A DNA stretch of 64,000 bases from Druceiella hillmani. Its lineage: Eukaryota; Arthropoda; Insecta; Lepidoptera; Hepialidae. Shown here in pieces: positions 48,517 to 60,679 of the stretch (its first letter is position 1; every line of letters starts with the position of its first letter). Location: contig JAYKKI010000013.1 in the NCBI GenBank assembly GCA_039881145.1, positions 38,335,501 to 38,399,500 of the forward strand, written 5' to 3'. The position numbers and the translations under genes were made by a program. The notes below the pieces were generated by a model, which was not told the DNA's origin, ran no database searches, and was given only the letters and a program-made list of their open reading frames with translations.

Positions 48517-48678
48517 ATGAAGAAGTTGCTAAGTACTCCTTCCATATATGAAAGAGTGCACAGTATTGATGATGTGGATGATAAGATCCGTAATATTTCT
48601 ATACACCAAACTTATGAAGATCTATTGAGTATCTCAAAAACAATTTTGTATTTAAATTTGTTTATAATTTACACATAG
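48517..48678 (+). CDS. 53-codon open frame, doubtful
   Basis: It starts at an ATG (acgaggATGa) and reads KKLLSTPSIYERVHSIDDVD and then DKIRNISIHQTYEDLLS before a hydrophobic end. It lies immediately upstream of the RTE fragment in the same orientation but does not resemble the RTE reverse transcriptase blocks expected there. No family is recognised. Confidence 0.15.
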   Translation: MKKLLSTPSIYERVHSIDDVDDKIRNISIHQTYEDLLSISKTILYLNLFIIYT

Positions 48679-48705
48679 TCGTTATGGCAGTCACTGGAAT
48701 ACCTT

Positions 48706-49116
48706 ACCATAATGCTCAGGAAAGTGTTCCAAAGAGAAGTTTTTCAATGAATTGGTTTTAAAATAAACATAGAAAAGAAAAAAATATCATGAAGTCCATG
48801 TCGCACTTATATCGGTAGTAATTTCTATAGTGGCTTTCCTAATGTTTGGGAAGCTCCTATAGAAGTTACTAATCATTATGTATACCTAACACAAACTGTT
48901 GAATCAAGTGAGTCCAACCGTGGCTTTCATAACGTGTGGAAAGCCTCTATAGGAATTGCCAACCATTATGCATACCTAGGATAAATTGCTGAATCAGGTG
49001 AGTTCAACCTCGAGAAAGGGATCAATCAGGGAATTCAACTTCGCAGGGCTGAGTGCGAGACTTTTTTAATTATACTCTTCCAACGCAAAAGGCTTTAATC
49101 AGTGTATCTTGCAGTG
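48706..49116 (+). pseudogene. RTE-type retrotransposon ORF2 fragment with duplication
   Basis: The frame reads MLRKVFQREVF, then GFKINIEKKKIS (family: GLKINIEKTK-M, just after the reverse transcriptase catalytic core), then EVTNHYVYLTQTVESSESN (family: VV--YVYLGQTV-LG-SNF). That block is repeated as IANHYAYLG-(stop)-IAESGEFNLEKGINQGIQL, running into the EVNRRIQLGW block. KGFNQCILQ at about 49090 is the NQCVLPV block in another frame. Stops and shifts make it a dead remnant. It is the part of the polyprotein just upstream of the 40978-41350 fragment, though partly overlapping, so the two are separate insertions. Confidence 0.88.
48830..49009 (+). repeat. 90-bp in-frame tandem duplication
   Basis: gtggctttcctaatgtttgg at 48830 and gtggctttcataacgtgtgg at 48920 start two 90-bp units (30 codons each) that align along their whole length. 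The duplication lies within the retrotransposon reading frame and keeps phase. Confidence 0.93.
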
Positions 49117-50136
<1,020 letters not shown>

Positions 50137-50823
50137 CCTTATCCCTTGCCTGTTTATTTCATAATATCATGTTCAGTAGTTTCGGAAAGGGATCATATTT
50201 TTTCTGAAAAAATTTGGGTAAAACCATCAATTATTAAAATATTATATTTTTCAAAACCAAATGGAACTCTACATTATAAATGTACGAAATTTTAAAAGAA
50301 AGTTAGTTTATTTGTCGTCAACTCCTAGAATCTCTATCGAAACCTTATTGAGTATTAGCAGATGAAATGTGCTAGCTAATGACTGTTTCTAATGATGTTT
50401 TGACGTCAACCGATTTTTCAGAATAACGACTAGAGCAGACGAGCATACGGGTAGTGATCTTGTGTTGGTTCCATTTTACGTATCGTGTACGGAATCCTAA
50501 AAGCGCCGCAAATCGTTATCGTTTAAAATGTTAAGCCACCAAACGGTAACGTTAAAATTTGCCATGCACGATAATATTCGTAATATGAAAATATTGCTAT
50601 CAATACTTAGAGGAATTTACCGGCAGATGGCACTAGAATAGCGGTGTATGTCGATTAATTATTATGAAATTTTCCCACAGAGTTTTATGTATCAAATCAA
50701 AATCATTCATTAGTCACATGTACGTACGAGTGTGTCAATTTTTGTATTGGCAAAATATGTACATTCCAAAATATTGCCTGACCTAATTTACAATACGCTA
50801 ATTAAACATAATACGATTGTCAG
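50137..50823. other. AT-rich DNA without a recognised gene
   Basis: No gene is seen. A fragment ggcagatggcactagaat at about 50623 resembles the gatggcgct words seen at 61427, often part of insect repeats. Confidence 0.45.
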
Positions 50824-50981
50824 ATATAATCCAAGAAGCATTAACCTTCTCAATGTGGTCTAATCGGCAGCTAGCCAAATTGCATTTATATTCAATTGAC
50901 CCAGATGAACGTCCACGTATGAGCGATGAATACTTTTTAAACTGGTACATATTTATGAAGCCGCAGTCCTCTTATCATATG
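50824..50981 (+). CDS. Candidate internal exon, unassigned protein
   Basis: A block of 158 nt is flanked by ttgtcAG before and GTAAGC after, both acceptable splice sites. It is read as 2 nt plus 52 codons: it includes IQEALTFSMWSNRQLAKLHL, then YSIDPDERPRMSDEYFLNWY and FMKPQSSYHM. Codons here are richer in G/C than in neighbouring open frames, and the peptide mixes Asp, Glu, Arg, Pro and Trp, unlike the Ile/Tyr/Phe-rich noise of this DNA. The frame continues only three codons past the donor before a stop, as expected for an exon. I do not recognise the protein and found no partner exon in the window, so a long-intron gene or an isolated exon relic are both possible. The pyrimidine tract before the acceptor is weak. 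Confidence 0.35.
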
Positions 50982-51249
50982 GTAAGCAAATAATTTATAT
51001 GCGTTACCCTTATTTGTAGTGCAGCTCGTATTATCATAATTTATACTTTAAAGTGCTGAAATACAGTGTTTTGTTAACATATTTATGAAAATTTATATTG
51101 TTACACTGCGAACGCGGAAAAGAAATTACTACCCTGTATTTGTGAATCAATTAGTATCAGGTAATAAAAAATAAATAAAATAAATATATAATAAATATTA
51201 AATAGAGAAACTTTCCTTAATTTCGTTTCATTACTTACGACGGAACAGA

Positions 51250-51880
51250 GGATATGGATTTAGGGTGAGAGGTTGTTTGTTTTTTTGTTTGTGTCTGCAA
51301 TCCAATATTCTCATTCAAAATGGTTTGAACAATTTAGGTACAGTATTCTGTAAAATGTTTATGCTTCATTGGAAATGTTTCTTAGATCGTTTTTATGGTG
51401 ATTACTCACTAAGGCGTGCCGCAATAAACATTTTGTTACAAACGAATGCTCCCATTTATCTCGCAAACGGTTAGACCGACTTAGATACTGTTTTCTGCAA
51501 AATATTTGGGACTAATCGACAATGGTTCCTTGATAGGTATTGTGGTGATTACTCACGAGGGGTCGTTCCAATAAACATTTTGTTGCAAACGAATGTTCCT
51601 ATTTATCTCCAAAATAGTTTGACCGATTTAGACACGGTTTTTTGCAAAATATTTGAGACTAATTGACGATGGATCTTATATAGGGGTTATGATGTTAGCT
51701 CGTCAGGGAGCATTATAATAGTGTGTTGTAAAAAATGCTACCATTTTTGTACAAAAGTATTTGACCAATTTATATAGAGATTTCGGTAAAAAAATTGTGA
51801 TTTAACAACGAAGGTTGTTTGTCAGGTGTTATGTAGTTACTTCGTCAGGGGGTGCCTCAATAAACATTTTTAATTGATTT
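51250..51880. repeat. ~147-bp tandem repeat, about 4 copies
   Basis: The word caataaacattttgtt or variants falls near 51422, 51569, 51711 (worn) and 51858, spaced 142-147 bp. Each unit also carries tttgaccgatttagatac, tgcaaaatatttgggacta and ggtgattactca. The open run at 51265-51474 is repeat sequence. Confidence 0.9.
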
Positions 51881-52117
51881 AGATTAACTACTTTGTGGCC
51901 CTTCTTCGGCTTCATCGTTGTGTGATCCACATCACATATTTCTCATGCGCTCTAATTGTTCCAATGCTATTGTGCGGATTGTTGTAGAGTTTTTTCTTAT
52001 TTAGATCAGAAAAAGAATAATAATAAGAAGCAAAATTCAAAATTTTGGTTAAGCTCGCGACAGATGTACACGATTTAATCGAAAAAGTATAAAGTATGAA
52101 ATAAAATTAATTTTTTT

Positions 52118-52465
52118 TAAAAACCCGCGACAGGTATAAATATTTTTTTTTAAAATCACCCGACTAAAAGAAAATAAGAAACTATTAATATAATTACAAA
52201 TCCAAGAATATTCTTTGAGGCTGATGTGCTCTGCCTATATCTAGAATTTAGCATTTTTTGTCAGTTCGTGACTAATCGAAATTTACTTAGATGCACAAAT
52301 AGCTTTTCTATGCTGCTACAATATAATTGATATTGGGAACGGAATTATTTTTCTTAGATTTCTAATTGTATCAATAGGTGCCTACTTTCTTTTAGTCGGG
52401 GGGTTTTCAAAAAATAATTTAATTGTTTTTCTAATATAACTACATGTGTCGTGGGTTTTTTAAAT
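52118..52465. repeat. Inverted-arm repeat with cccgactaaaag motif
   Basis: On the left aaaaacccgcgacaggtata is followed by atcacccgactaaaagaaa. On the right ctttcttttagtcgggggg is followed by catgtgtcgtgggtttttt, in inverted order. A partial extra copy of the outer motif (ctcgcgacagatgtacac) lies at 52061. The 76-codon minus-strand frame at 52354-52584 is inside and around it and has no match. It follows a tandem array, echoing the architecture at 19530-20954. Confidence 0.8.
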
Positions 52466-53736
52466 TTTTTAATTTTGTTACATTTACTTATTTTAGTTAA
52501 ATAAAATTCAAAAACTTCATTAAGATTATTGTCTAGAAATAAATTATGATAATCGTTAGATACTCGCGTAAATAATTCTGTCAAATAATTGATTGTAACT
52601 TTAAGAATATTTTTTTTAAATAATCATATATTCCACATATTTAGATTTAAAAAATATTAAATTTTCATAATTTCAAGAACTACACCTTTACCGTTGCAAA
52701 AAAATGTACACAAAAAATATGTCCCGTCATTTTTTCCCAAAGCTAATAAAAATAAGGAAACAAACACACTTTTTAGAATGATGTGCAAAGGTCTAGGAAA
52801 ATTATAGCCAACTAAAACATTGAACACAATTACTCCTTTAATATAATTTAATTGTTAACCGATAGAATCAAGACTTGGTCATGTGTCTAATAGGCACTGA
52901 CAAAACTTTTAAATTGTAAATAAAGGGAATTCGTGGTGCACCAGCGGGAAGTAATGGAATTTTTAAATGTCCGATTCATGAAATATGTTTCTGTTAGAAT
53001 GTTACGAAATCTGTATACAAAAATTTAAAAAATTACACAAATATATACTTTCCCGAGCATTTATCAATTTAAATAAACGTTTCGACTTTTCCAATAAATT
53101 TTCTCAATATCTTGCTGTTGTTCAAGCCCCAACTAACCTATAGTCCGCTTCATGCCCGTACATTTGTTTTTTTATGCATTACAAATCCCATAAGGATGAT
53201 GTAGTTGTCAATACCACATTTTTAATAATTTATCATTTTAATGGAATTTATAATCAAATGCAAGCATTTAAATTTTTTCCAACCTTTTCTACACTATATT
53301 AAAAAAATTAGAGGATGGAAGATTTGTCAAAGTCATATTCTCTGTCGTTTCGAAGCTAAATTTTTCCAATGGGGCAAAATAATTACAATATATCTTACAG
53401 CCTCCCACTCAGCGGGATATGCAATAAATGAACTCCCATTTTAAAAGTAAAATAAAAAAACACCCTCAAGATTTTATTACATTTTAGTTGATATCTTCAT
53501 ATGAAGCATTTGCTTGAAAAATTTTAAGCGAATCATTTTAAAACTATAGAAATGTATAGAGTGTACCAGACAGTGACGGACCGAGGAACCATCATTACAA
53601 AACTGAAAGTGTTTATACTATTTAATTACGAAAAACTAAATAAGGGCTAAGTGCTTTTTGGAACAGGCGTGGAATAAGGTTGTAGTTATCTATTATTTTC
53701 TAAAATTTTTAATCAAATTAATCGCAATAATTTTGT
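52466..53736. other. AT-rich DNA without a recognised gene
   Basis: I see nothing supported; the open run at 53241-53444 has no motif. Confidence 0.45.
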
Positions 53737-54132
53737 TTGAATACTACACCTAAAAAGATTTTCAGACTTTTCAAACTCCTGGTTCAAAAATTAGTCGCAA
53801 AGGGATTTTTTGTTCCTTATATTGAAGCTACCGTAAACAGCGTAGATATACAAAAAATGGTAAATGCAACTTCAATTTTATTCTTAAAGACCTACCCAAC
53901 AACATTACACTCTGAGGAACGCGCAAATTACTTTAATTATGCTGCTCCTCTCTCACGGTCATTACTAACCTCAGCTCCATTTGCCAAACAATATCAGTCG
54001 TCGGGGTCGGGGACATACCGGTGGGTATACAATGTAAGGGATGATCAGATAATTAATAAGACGATATCTCTCCGTTTTGCACGATTTATACCGTATTTTT
54101 CGACTTTCGTTACATTTTACTATCGACTTTAG
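53737..54132 (+). CDS. Longest open frame of the window, unassigned
   Basis: 131 codons from a TTG start; the first ATG is about 40 codons in (QKMVNATSILFLKTYPTT). It later reads SSGSGTYRWVYNVRDDQI, where the DNA is locally GC-richer (gtcggggtcggggacatacc), then becomes aromatic. No domain, signal peptide or membrane segment is recognised, and no splice sites are obvious. Its length makes chance less likely than for the other open runs, but in DNA this AT-rich one such frame in 64 kb is not surprising. Confidence 0.18.
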   Translation: MNTTPKKIFRLFKLLVQKLVAKGFFVPYIEATVNSVDIQKMVNATSILFLKTYPTTLHSEERANYFNYAAPLSRSLLTSAPFAKQYQSSGSGTYRWVYNVRDDQIINKTISLRFARFIPYFSTFVTFYYRL

Positions 54133-55340
54133 TTACGATATTGTAAAAATAATAGCTTATTACTTTTTATAAAGTATTGGCGAATTTTTCAAATTAGACG
54201 TATGTTTTCATAAATTAGGGTAAAAAAACAAGCAAACTTTCCGCTTTATATATAGCTAAGAATATATTAGTTATTTTTTTTGCGTGTAGTCATGGAGACT
54301 TCCACATAAAGAATTTACTTCTAAAATATCAAGACCATAGGGCTAAAACAGTTTGATACTGTGATACACGGACGAACGCCATGATATAACTTTATTCCGT
54401 ATATCAACATTCAACCCCAAAAACCAAAATAATAATATGAGAGAAGGAATATGATAAAAGGAAAGAAGGAATAATATGAAATTTGGCCATTTGGTGGATT
54501 AAACATTTGTTTCATTTACCAATCTTTAAAGGACAATTAATTTCGATAAAGTTTAATTGTTCCATATTTGTTGTTACTTAATATAGGTTTTCGTATTTTG
54601 TGTCCTATATGTTTTATAAACCAATTTCAAATCAAATACAATCATATAAAACCATATGTAATCACTATAAGAAATTATTCAAAACGAATATTTCCATCAT
54701 TCTTATTTTTATGTCACTTTGGCCATCAAGGCTATTTCTAACAGCCTTCATTATTTGCGTTTTATGGACTAAATATAAATGATTAAAATAACCCTGCACA
54801 CCAGTTTAAACAATTATTGCTAATAAATATTTACCTGGTTCTTAATTCACGACATTCTTGACATCGATGATATTTATATAGGTTTTCATTCATATTCGGA
54901 TCACTTTCTTTCGATATCCACAAATAAAGCAAGTTACGATGTCCCTGAAACACTATTACTTCGTAATCTTTCTTATTATCAGTATAATAGAATGGAAAAA
55001 TCAATAAACCCCAAAACCTCCTTTATTTTTCCCTATTTACTAGAATGATACTCACATTCCGCATCGATAAATTATTAAGGTTATGTAATCAGGGTCGTCT
55101 AAATCTCGACATATCGCGTTCATGTTAACATATGCCCATCAAGCGTATTAACAGCGTGTACTTTTCAAGTACTTGATAATCGTAATCGATCATAACGTAC
55201 ATATTATCTTTACATTGCTTAATTGTGCCGTTGGCGAAACTATCAGAATTTTCATACTTAACAGCAGTTTTATATTCGACGAGTTTTTCGTCCACCTTAG
55301 GAAGCGAGTATAAACAAGCAAGGTTATACTAACAAGCTAA

Positions 55341-55342
<2 letters not shown>
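54133..55342. other. AT-rich DNA without a recognised gene
   Basis: I see nothing supported on either strand. Confidence 0.5.

Positions 55343-55410
<68 letters not shown>
55343..55410. repeat. (TA)n microsatellite
   Basis: A pure ta tract bounded by atg and gta. Confidence 0.97.
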
Positions 55411-55857
55411 TTTAATGAGAATGAAATGTAAAAGTAGAGCCTTGTTTGAAGGTTCTACTTTAAAAATTTATCAATATTAAATTGATAAATTTTCAAAATA
55501 TGTACTGAAAAAAAATTTACAGGAATACTTGTAGATATATAAATTGTTTTATATATAATCGTGTGGGTTCTGGAAACATTTTTTGTAGAATTAAAACTGC
55601 TAACACCGCTTTTTTTTCTTAATTGTAACAAAAAGTTAAAAATGAAAAGAAATTTAAATATTTCACATACATATGTAATGTAGTTAATGGCATTCCTTTG
55701 TATTTCATTGCAATTAATGGTATCCCTTTGTTTTCATTATAGTGAATGTAATGCATTTTATCCTACGAATTTTGTTCATAATTAATTTAAATACTTCCTC
55801 TCTCCTTTATGACTGAAATTAGCCTTTGAAATTTATTCGTCAAGTTAAATATTTTAT

Positions 55858-55919
55858 ATTTTTCATAATCTCTTAAATCTTATAAAATATTTTATAAGAC
55901 TTAAGAGATTATGAAAAAT
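55858..55919. repeat. 62-bp palindrome, 30 of 31 bp paired
   Basis: Arms of 31 bp start atttttcataatctctta and meet with no spacer at ataaaat|attttat. The only mismatch is an a/g difference in aaatct versus aagact. The head-to-head symmetry favours cruciform extrusion. Confidence 0.96.
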
Positions 55920-56433
55920 TATTCTTCAGAAGAACAAAAGGAGGCAATTTTGTAATAAACAGTACATCAATACATACAGTAAAACTTACCCACTCGCTGC
56001 GTATATCTACTTAAATGTACGCGATATTCTCTGATTTTCGTCCGTCTCCAGGACGGGTAGAATGATTCACCAAGAAAGTTTAGATGTATAATTTATGAAA
56101 GTTTTATAAACATTACTTGAATTATGGCGATAAATATCGACAAAGCACGAAAAAAGCGTTCGTCAAAGAGATACCTCGCCGTGCGTTTCTTAAATCTTTG
56201 GAGATTCATACAATATTTATAGCAAAATTATTCTTCTCATAAAGTTCCATAATAAAGTTCGGGTTAATACATTTAAATGGAACTCATGATAAAGGTGTAA
56301 TTAAATAAAAAAGATAATTTTTCTTCTCTATATTTATAAATTAAATGTTAACAACTTTATAAAGAAATTGATCAAATTTTCTTATTAATAGGTGAAAAGG
56401 TATAATGTGATGTTTATGTAAGCAAAATTAAAG

Positions 56434-56507
56434 GCCCCGGCTTTCACGCCTTGACACAGACTGCTTAAATGCATGAACAATCTTTCCTATCCTTGCTATG
56501 CCGGGGC
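56434..56507. repeat. GC-rich 8-bp inverted pair closing a 74-nt unit
   Basis: gccccggc at the left and gccggggc at the right are perfect complements in an AT-rich setting and close exactly 74 nt. The interior lacks D-, anticodon- and T-arms, so it is not a tRNA. On the minus strand it contains an open run, IVHAFKQSVSRRESRGL. Confidence 0.6.
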
Positions 56508-56526
56508 GGAGTGCTATTTATATAAA

Positions 56527-56660
56527 AAAAACTCTATGTTCCAAAGTTCCAAAATCTGAAAAGGAAAAACTAAAATACCTGTAAATTATTCGTCTGTCTG
56601 TGTTTTTATTTACAGGCACAATAATTATTGAAGTAAGAATTTCAAAAGTTTGAAGAAAAA
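56527..56660 (+). repeat. Dispersed gtacctcaaaagg-type repeat, worn copy
   Basis: ttccaaaatctgaaaaggaa with aaac, then attcgtctgtctgtg, keep two of the family's blocks in order. Confidence 0.55.
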
Positions 56661-57548
56661 CTGATTCCTTAAAAACAAAATTTAAGGGTACATATATTAT
56701 TTATGTGAGCATCATCGAAAAAAAGAGATCCTAAAAAAATTTTTACATTTCGCAACTTTTAATAGTTTTAGATTCCAAATATCATGTTGATGGATATCAA
56801 TTATAACATATGAGCAGGATTTATCTTTTTCGATCCACTACTTAGTAATAAAATAAACCTTATCATCGATTACAAAAAAATAAGTGTGCAGTTCTGATTT
56901 CTAAAACAAAAATATACGTGATGGAAAACTGCCTTTCATTTTTCCGTAAGTTTCGTTTTTCATTCCAAATTATAAAAAATTTAATTTCAACTTACACAAA
57001 ATCCGTGTTAATGCTCCTTGAAAATAGTGAACACAGAATTACATAAGCATATGAGATATCAAAATTATATCACATACAACTTCTTACTTTTAATATTGCC
57101 TTCCTATATATAATAATATTTTACATCGAATCCTGTCATTTACTTTTTAATTTAATTTTCGTATTTCAGCCAAAAAATTCGTTTAATGTGTTTACTTTAT
57201 AAAAATGTAATTGAAAAAAAATAAAGAAAATGATAACTTCATTACGAAATTAATTCTAATAATTATAAACAGAAATACAAAATAAAATAAAAAATATGAA
57301 ATTAAATTTAATATAAATAATTTTTTTTTAATTAAATTTAACTCCCGATAAGATTTTTGCAGTCACCGTCTTGTTTATATTAAATAAACCCAATTAATAA
57401 GTGATTGTATATCGCCAGTTAGACAAAAACAATAATTATTCTATCGCTAAATATCTATTTTACATCATGTCAATGTATAATTATGAATAACATTAGGTTA
57501 CACTTATAGAGGTACTATTATTCACTCTAGCACAAATTAACTCAAAGT
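56661..57548. other. AT-rich DNA without a recognised gene
   Basis: I see nothing here. Confidence 0.5.
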
Positions 57549-57806
57549 TTAGTTCCCAGATCAAAGCAACCGAAACATTAGTCCCACTCAAAGCTAACTA
57601 AATATTATTTCCCAGCTTACAGGACTCCAAAAATTAGTTTCCAGCTCGAAGCAAACTGAACATTAGTTTACAGCTCAAAGTTAACCAAACAATAATTTGC
57701 AGCTCAAACTACACCAAACATTACTTCCCGGCTTAAAGCAATTTAATTATTATTTCCCAAGCCAAAGCAAAAACAAACATTAATTCCTGGCTCAAAGGAA
57801 TTAAAA
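57549..57806. repeat. 29-bp minisatellite, about 9 units
   Basis: The unit is approximately ttagttcccagctcaaagca plus aaccaaaca. Copies start at 57549 and recur every 29 bp with point changes (ttagtttccagctcgaagca, ttagtttacagctcaaagtt). The last copy ends at ctggctcaaaggaatt. Confidence 0.95.
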
Positions 57807-59125
57807 TGTGGGTGCTTCCCTATATTTTGCGGTGTGCGATTGTTCACACATATCTTTATTTTATAGTACTTGCGTAAAAATGTTTTCTTAATAATTTCTC
57901 ACAAGTTTTTTTCCGATAGTAAAAAAGGGGAAAAATTAATTCATCCTCTGTCAATTATAAACATTTTTTGGCGACATCATTTGCCAATATTACTTTTATA
58001 GTTAACTTATTCAATTCTTTGTCACATAAGGCTTGTATATATAAATTACCGTACATATATATATCGTACACATCATATCATCGACAAGCATTTCGAATAT
58101 TAAGTGAATTTCTACAACAAATACGCGCATATCTTTAGTAGAAAATTTGAATTTTCCATTTAAATATAGATTTCGACTATGTCGTAATTAAAATCGGTTA
58201 TTTTCCAATACAAATATTTGTTTCAATGATTGAAATTGAATTTTTTTTGTTTAAGTAAATGATTTATTATTATAAGAATTTAGACTTTTTCGTAAACATA
58301 TACTTTCGAAAAAAAAACTCCATATCCATGAAAAAATTAAAGTACTTTTAGGTAGCTATCTAATGACACCATTATAACTGATGGCCACAGATAAACCAAA
58401 AATACCTCATCTGCTCTCTAAACAGTGAATCAGAACTACTAACTTACACTAAAAATTCTCTCATTTTATTCTGATCCTATAGAAATAGATTAAACCGAAT
58501 TCTGAATTATTAACAGGGTTACAAAATGAATAAATACACTAGTTGCTGGCAGCAAGTTTATTTTTGACAGAGACCTACTTCCGTTTAAGATCAATTCGAC
58601 GCATACTTCATTGTATTGTTTGTGCTGCTGGCGATGACGTTTTACATAGACACCGACGTTAGTTTTGGTTTCAGAAATAAACACTCCGGTTTCATCGCTT
58701 ATATAGCATCAATTGAACTGTAGCATCTGTAGCGTATCGTTGCTTTAGTTTAGAATCATATTATTTGTGGCAACTGTGCTGGATAAGAACTAACTTCGTG
58801 CCACATGTTTTGTCTTGTAACTTAATTACATAATCATTGAATCATATAATAGTGATTTAAATAGTGAATAATATAGGAAATAGCCTTTGAAACAATTAAG
58901 AAAGGGAAGACAATAACATATAATATTGACAAATATGGGACAATAATATTATCATAAAGAATTATTTTTCACGCGCAGAATATTTACGTGAACGTCCAAA
59001 AAAACCTTGGCTGAATCACGTGAAAGCAAATTTAATGAGATGCTAGCCTGACACCAACATGCCTTAAATATATTACTATTTAAGTATTATATATTTTCGA
59101 TAAGCCCTATTCTTTATATTTTTAA
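57807..59125. other. AT-rich DNA without a recognised gene
   Basis: A 64-codon minus-strand open run at 58490-58684 (TKTNVGVYVKRHRQQHKQYN) sits in slightly GC-richer DNA but has no recognised family. Confidence 0.4.
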
Positions 59126-59290
59126 GTTTCTATGCCTCGAAAAGAAACACGGTACCTTTATACGCCCATTTCACGCCTCACTGTTCGTCCCTCACCGTCG
59201 TTTTCCTCAGAAACAGTTTGAGATAGAAACTTGAAATTTGATACACTAACAAAAGTATATTAACTCGTATATATTTTAATAGTAAACGTT
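59126..59290 (+). repeat. Dispersed gtacctcaaaagg-type repeat, diverged copy
   Basis: tttctatgcctcgaaaagaa, actgttcgtccctcaccgtc, ttttcctcagaaacagtttg and gagatagaaacttgaaattt follow the family order. Confidence 0.78.
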
Positions 59291-60158
59291 TAACCTCTAT
59301 GCGGAGTTTTTAGGGAGAGTTAAAGCTAATTAAGGACTGATAAATTTGTTTTTTATTTTATCTGTAGGATGATGTCGTTTGAAATGGTCTCAAAAATGTT
59401 TCTTCCAATATTTAGGTTGTATGTTTTTAGAGATATATATATCCAAAAATACGCAATGAAACATAATCCATCTCCCTCTTATTTATTTTCAAAATCACTG
59501 AAACTAAAATAATAAAAAAATGTGTACATATATGTTATACTTTTGACAATACATATGCCATGCTACTTAATTATATTTGATGATATTAAAACTTATTAGC
59601 ATTCCACATTAGTGACGATCTATGATAAATAAAATAATACCACTTTAAACTTTGTATGGAGCCCTCGACGTCGGAACCAGATTTGTATGTGGCCAAGTTC
59701 TTTTGATAGATGGTCAAAATGTGAATAAATAATTTTTTTTCTATTGTCTTTAAATAAGCTTTTATTAAATTTTAAATTTTAAATAGAAAAATAATCGTAA
59801 CAGTAATTGCAATTCATTAACACCATTGATACATTAAAATTATTTTTCAAGTAGAATTAAGGTTTACGAAAACTCTACTATGGATTAATTTGTCATATAT
59901 TAGTTATGCATCAAAATTTTAGAGGAACCTCAAGAAAACCGATAAGTTTCTATAATTGTGTTTATTGAACCAACTCAAAGACCACTGTTGAAAATAAGTA
60001 AACAATGGCCAATTAATTGTTAAACAGGTCGGTCAAGTTCAAATTATAATTCCGCAATTAATGTTTCGTGTCACCAGGCCCCCACTTAAGTAATAATTGT
60101 AATGCACTTCAGTTATGTACTCACCGCCTCCAACTGCACCAATGCAGTATCACATCAT
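59291..60158. other. AT-rich DNA without a recognised gene
   Basis: I see nothing here. Confidence 0.5.
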
Positions 60159-60181
60159 ACACACACACACATACACACACT

Positions 60182-60252
<71 letters not shown>

Positions 60253-60264
60253 ACACACACACAC

Positions 60265-60314
<50 letters not shown>
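60159..60314. repeat. Compound (AC)n-(TA)n microsatellite
   Basis: An ac tract, a long ta tract, a second short ac tract and another ta tract. Three overlapping plus-strand open frames through it are artefacts. Confidence 0.97.
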
Positions 60315-60679
60315 GTCACTGCGTATTCTTTGGAATAATCTCTATTGTACTCGTATTATGGTCATAAGATTTTTACCTGATCATAAGGAAGGCTAACAGA
60401 TTTGATGCATGTATATATATTTCAAGAATTTCTTTTTTCCCTTATAGAGCCTTAACAAATTTTAGGTACCATGAATTATGTACCGTTATTTTTGTTTGGT
60501 GTAGAAAATGCATAAAATGACACACGTACAAAATGTATGTGCGTATTTCAGTTTGTTTGCACGTTCAGATTCGTATTTTATTTTAACTACTAAATAGATT
60601 CGGCAAGTATTGTTAGACAGCCTAGTAACTCTATAACGTGTAACATTCACTAACTGAACGCTTGAAAAAATTGTAAAAG

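Noticed and set aside
60068..60396. Three overlapping open frames of 68-93 codons
   Set aside because: They are translations of a microsatellite with short unrelated flanks.
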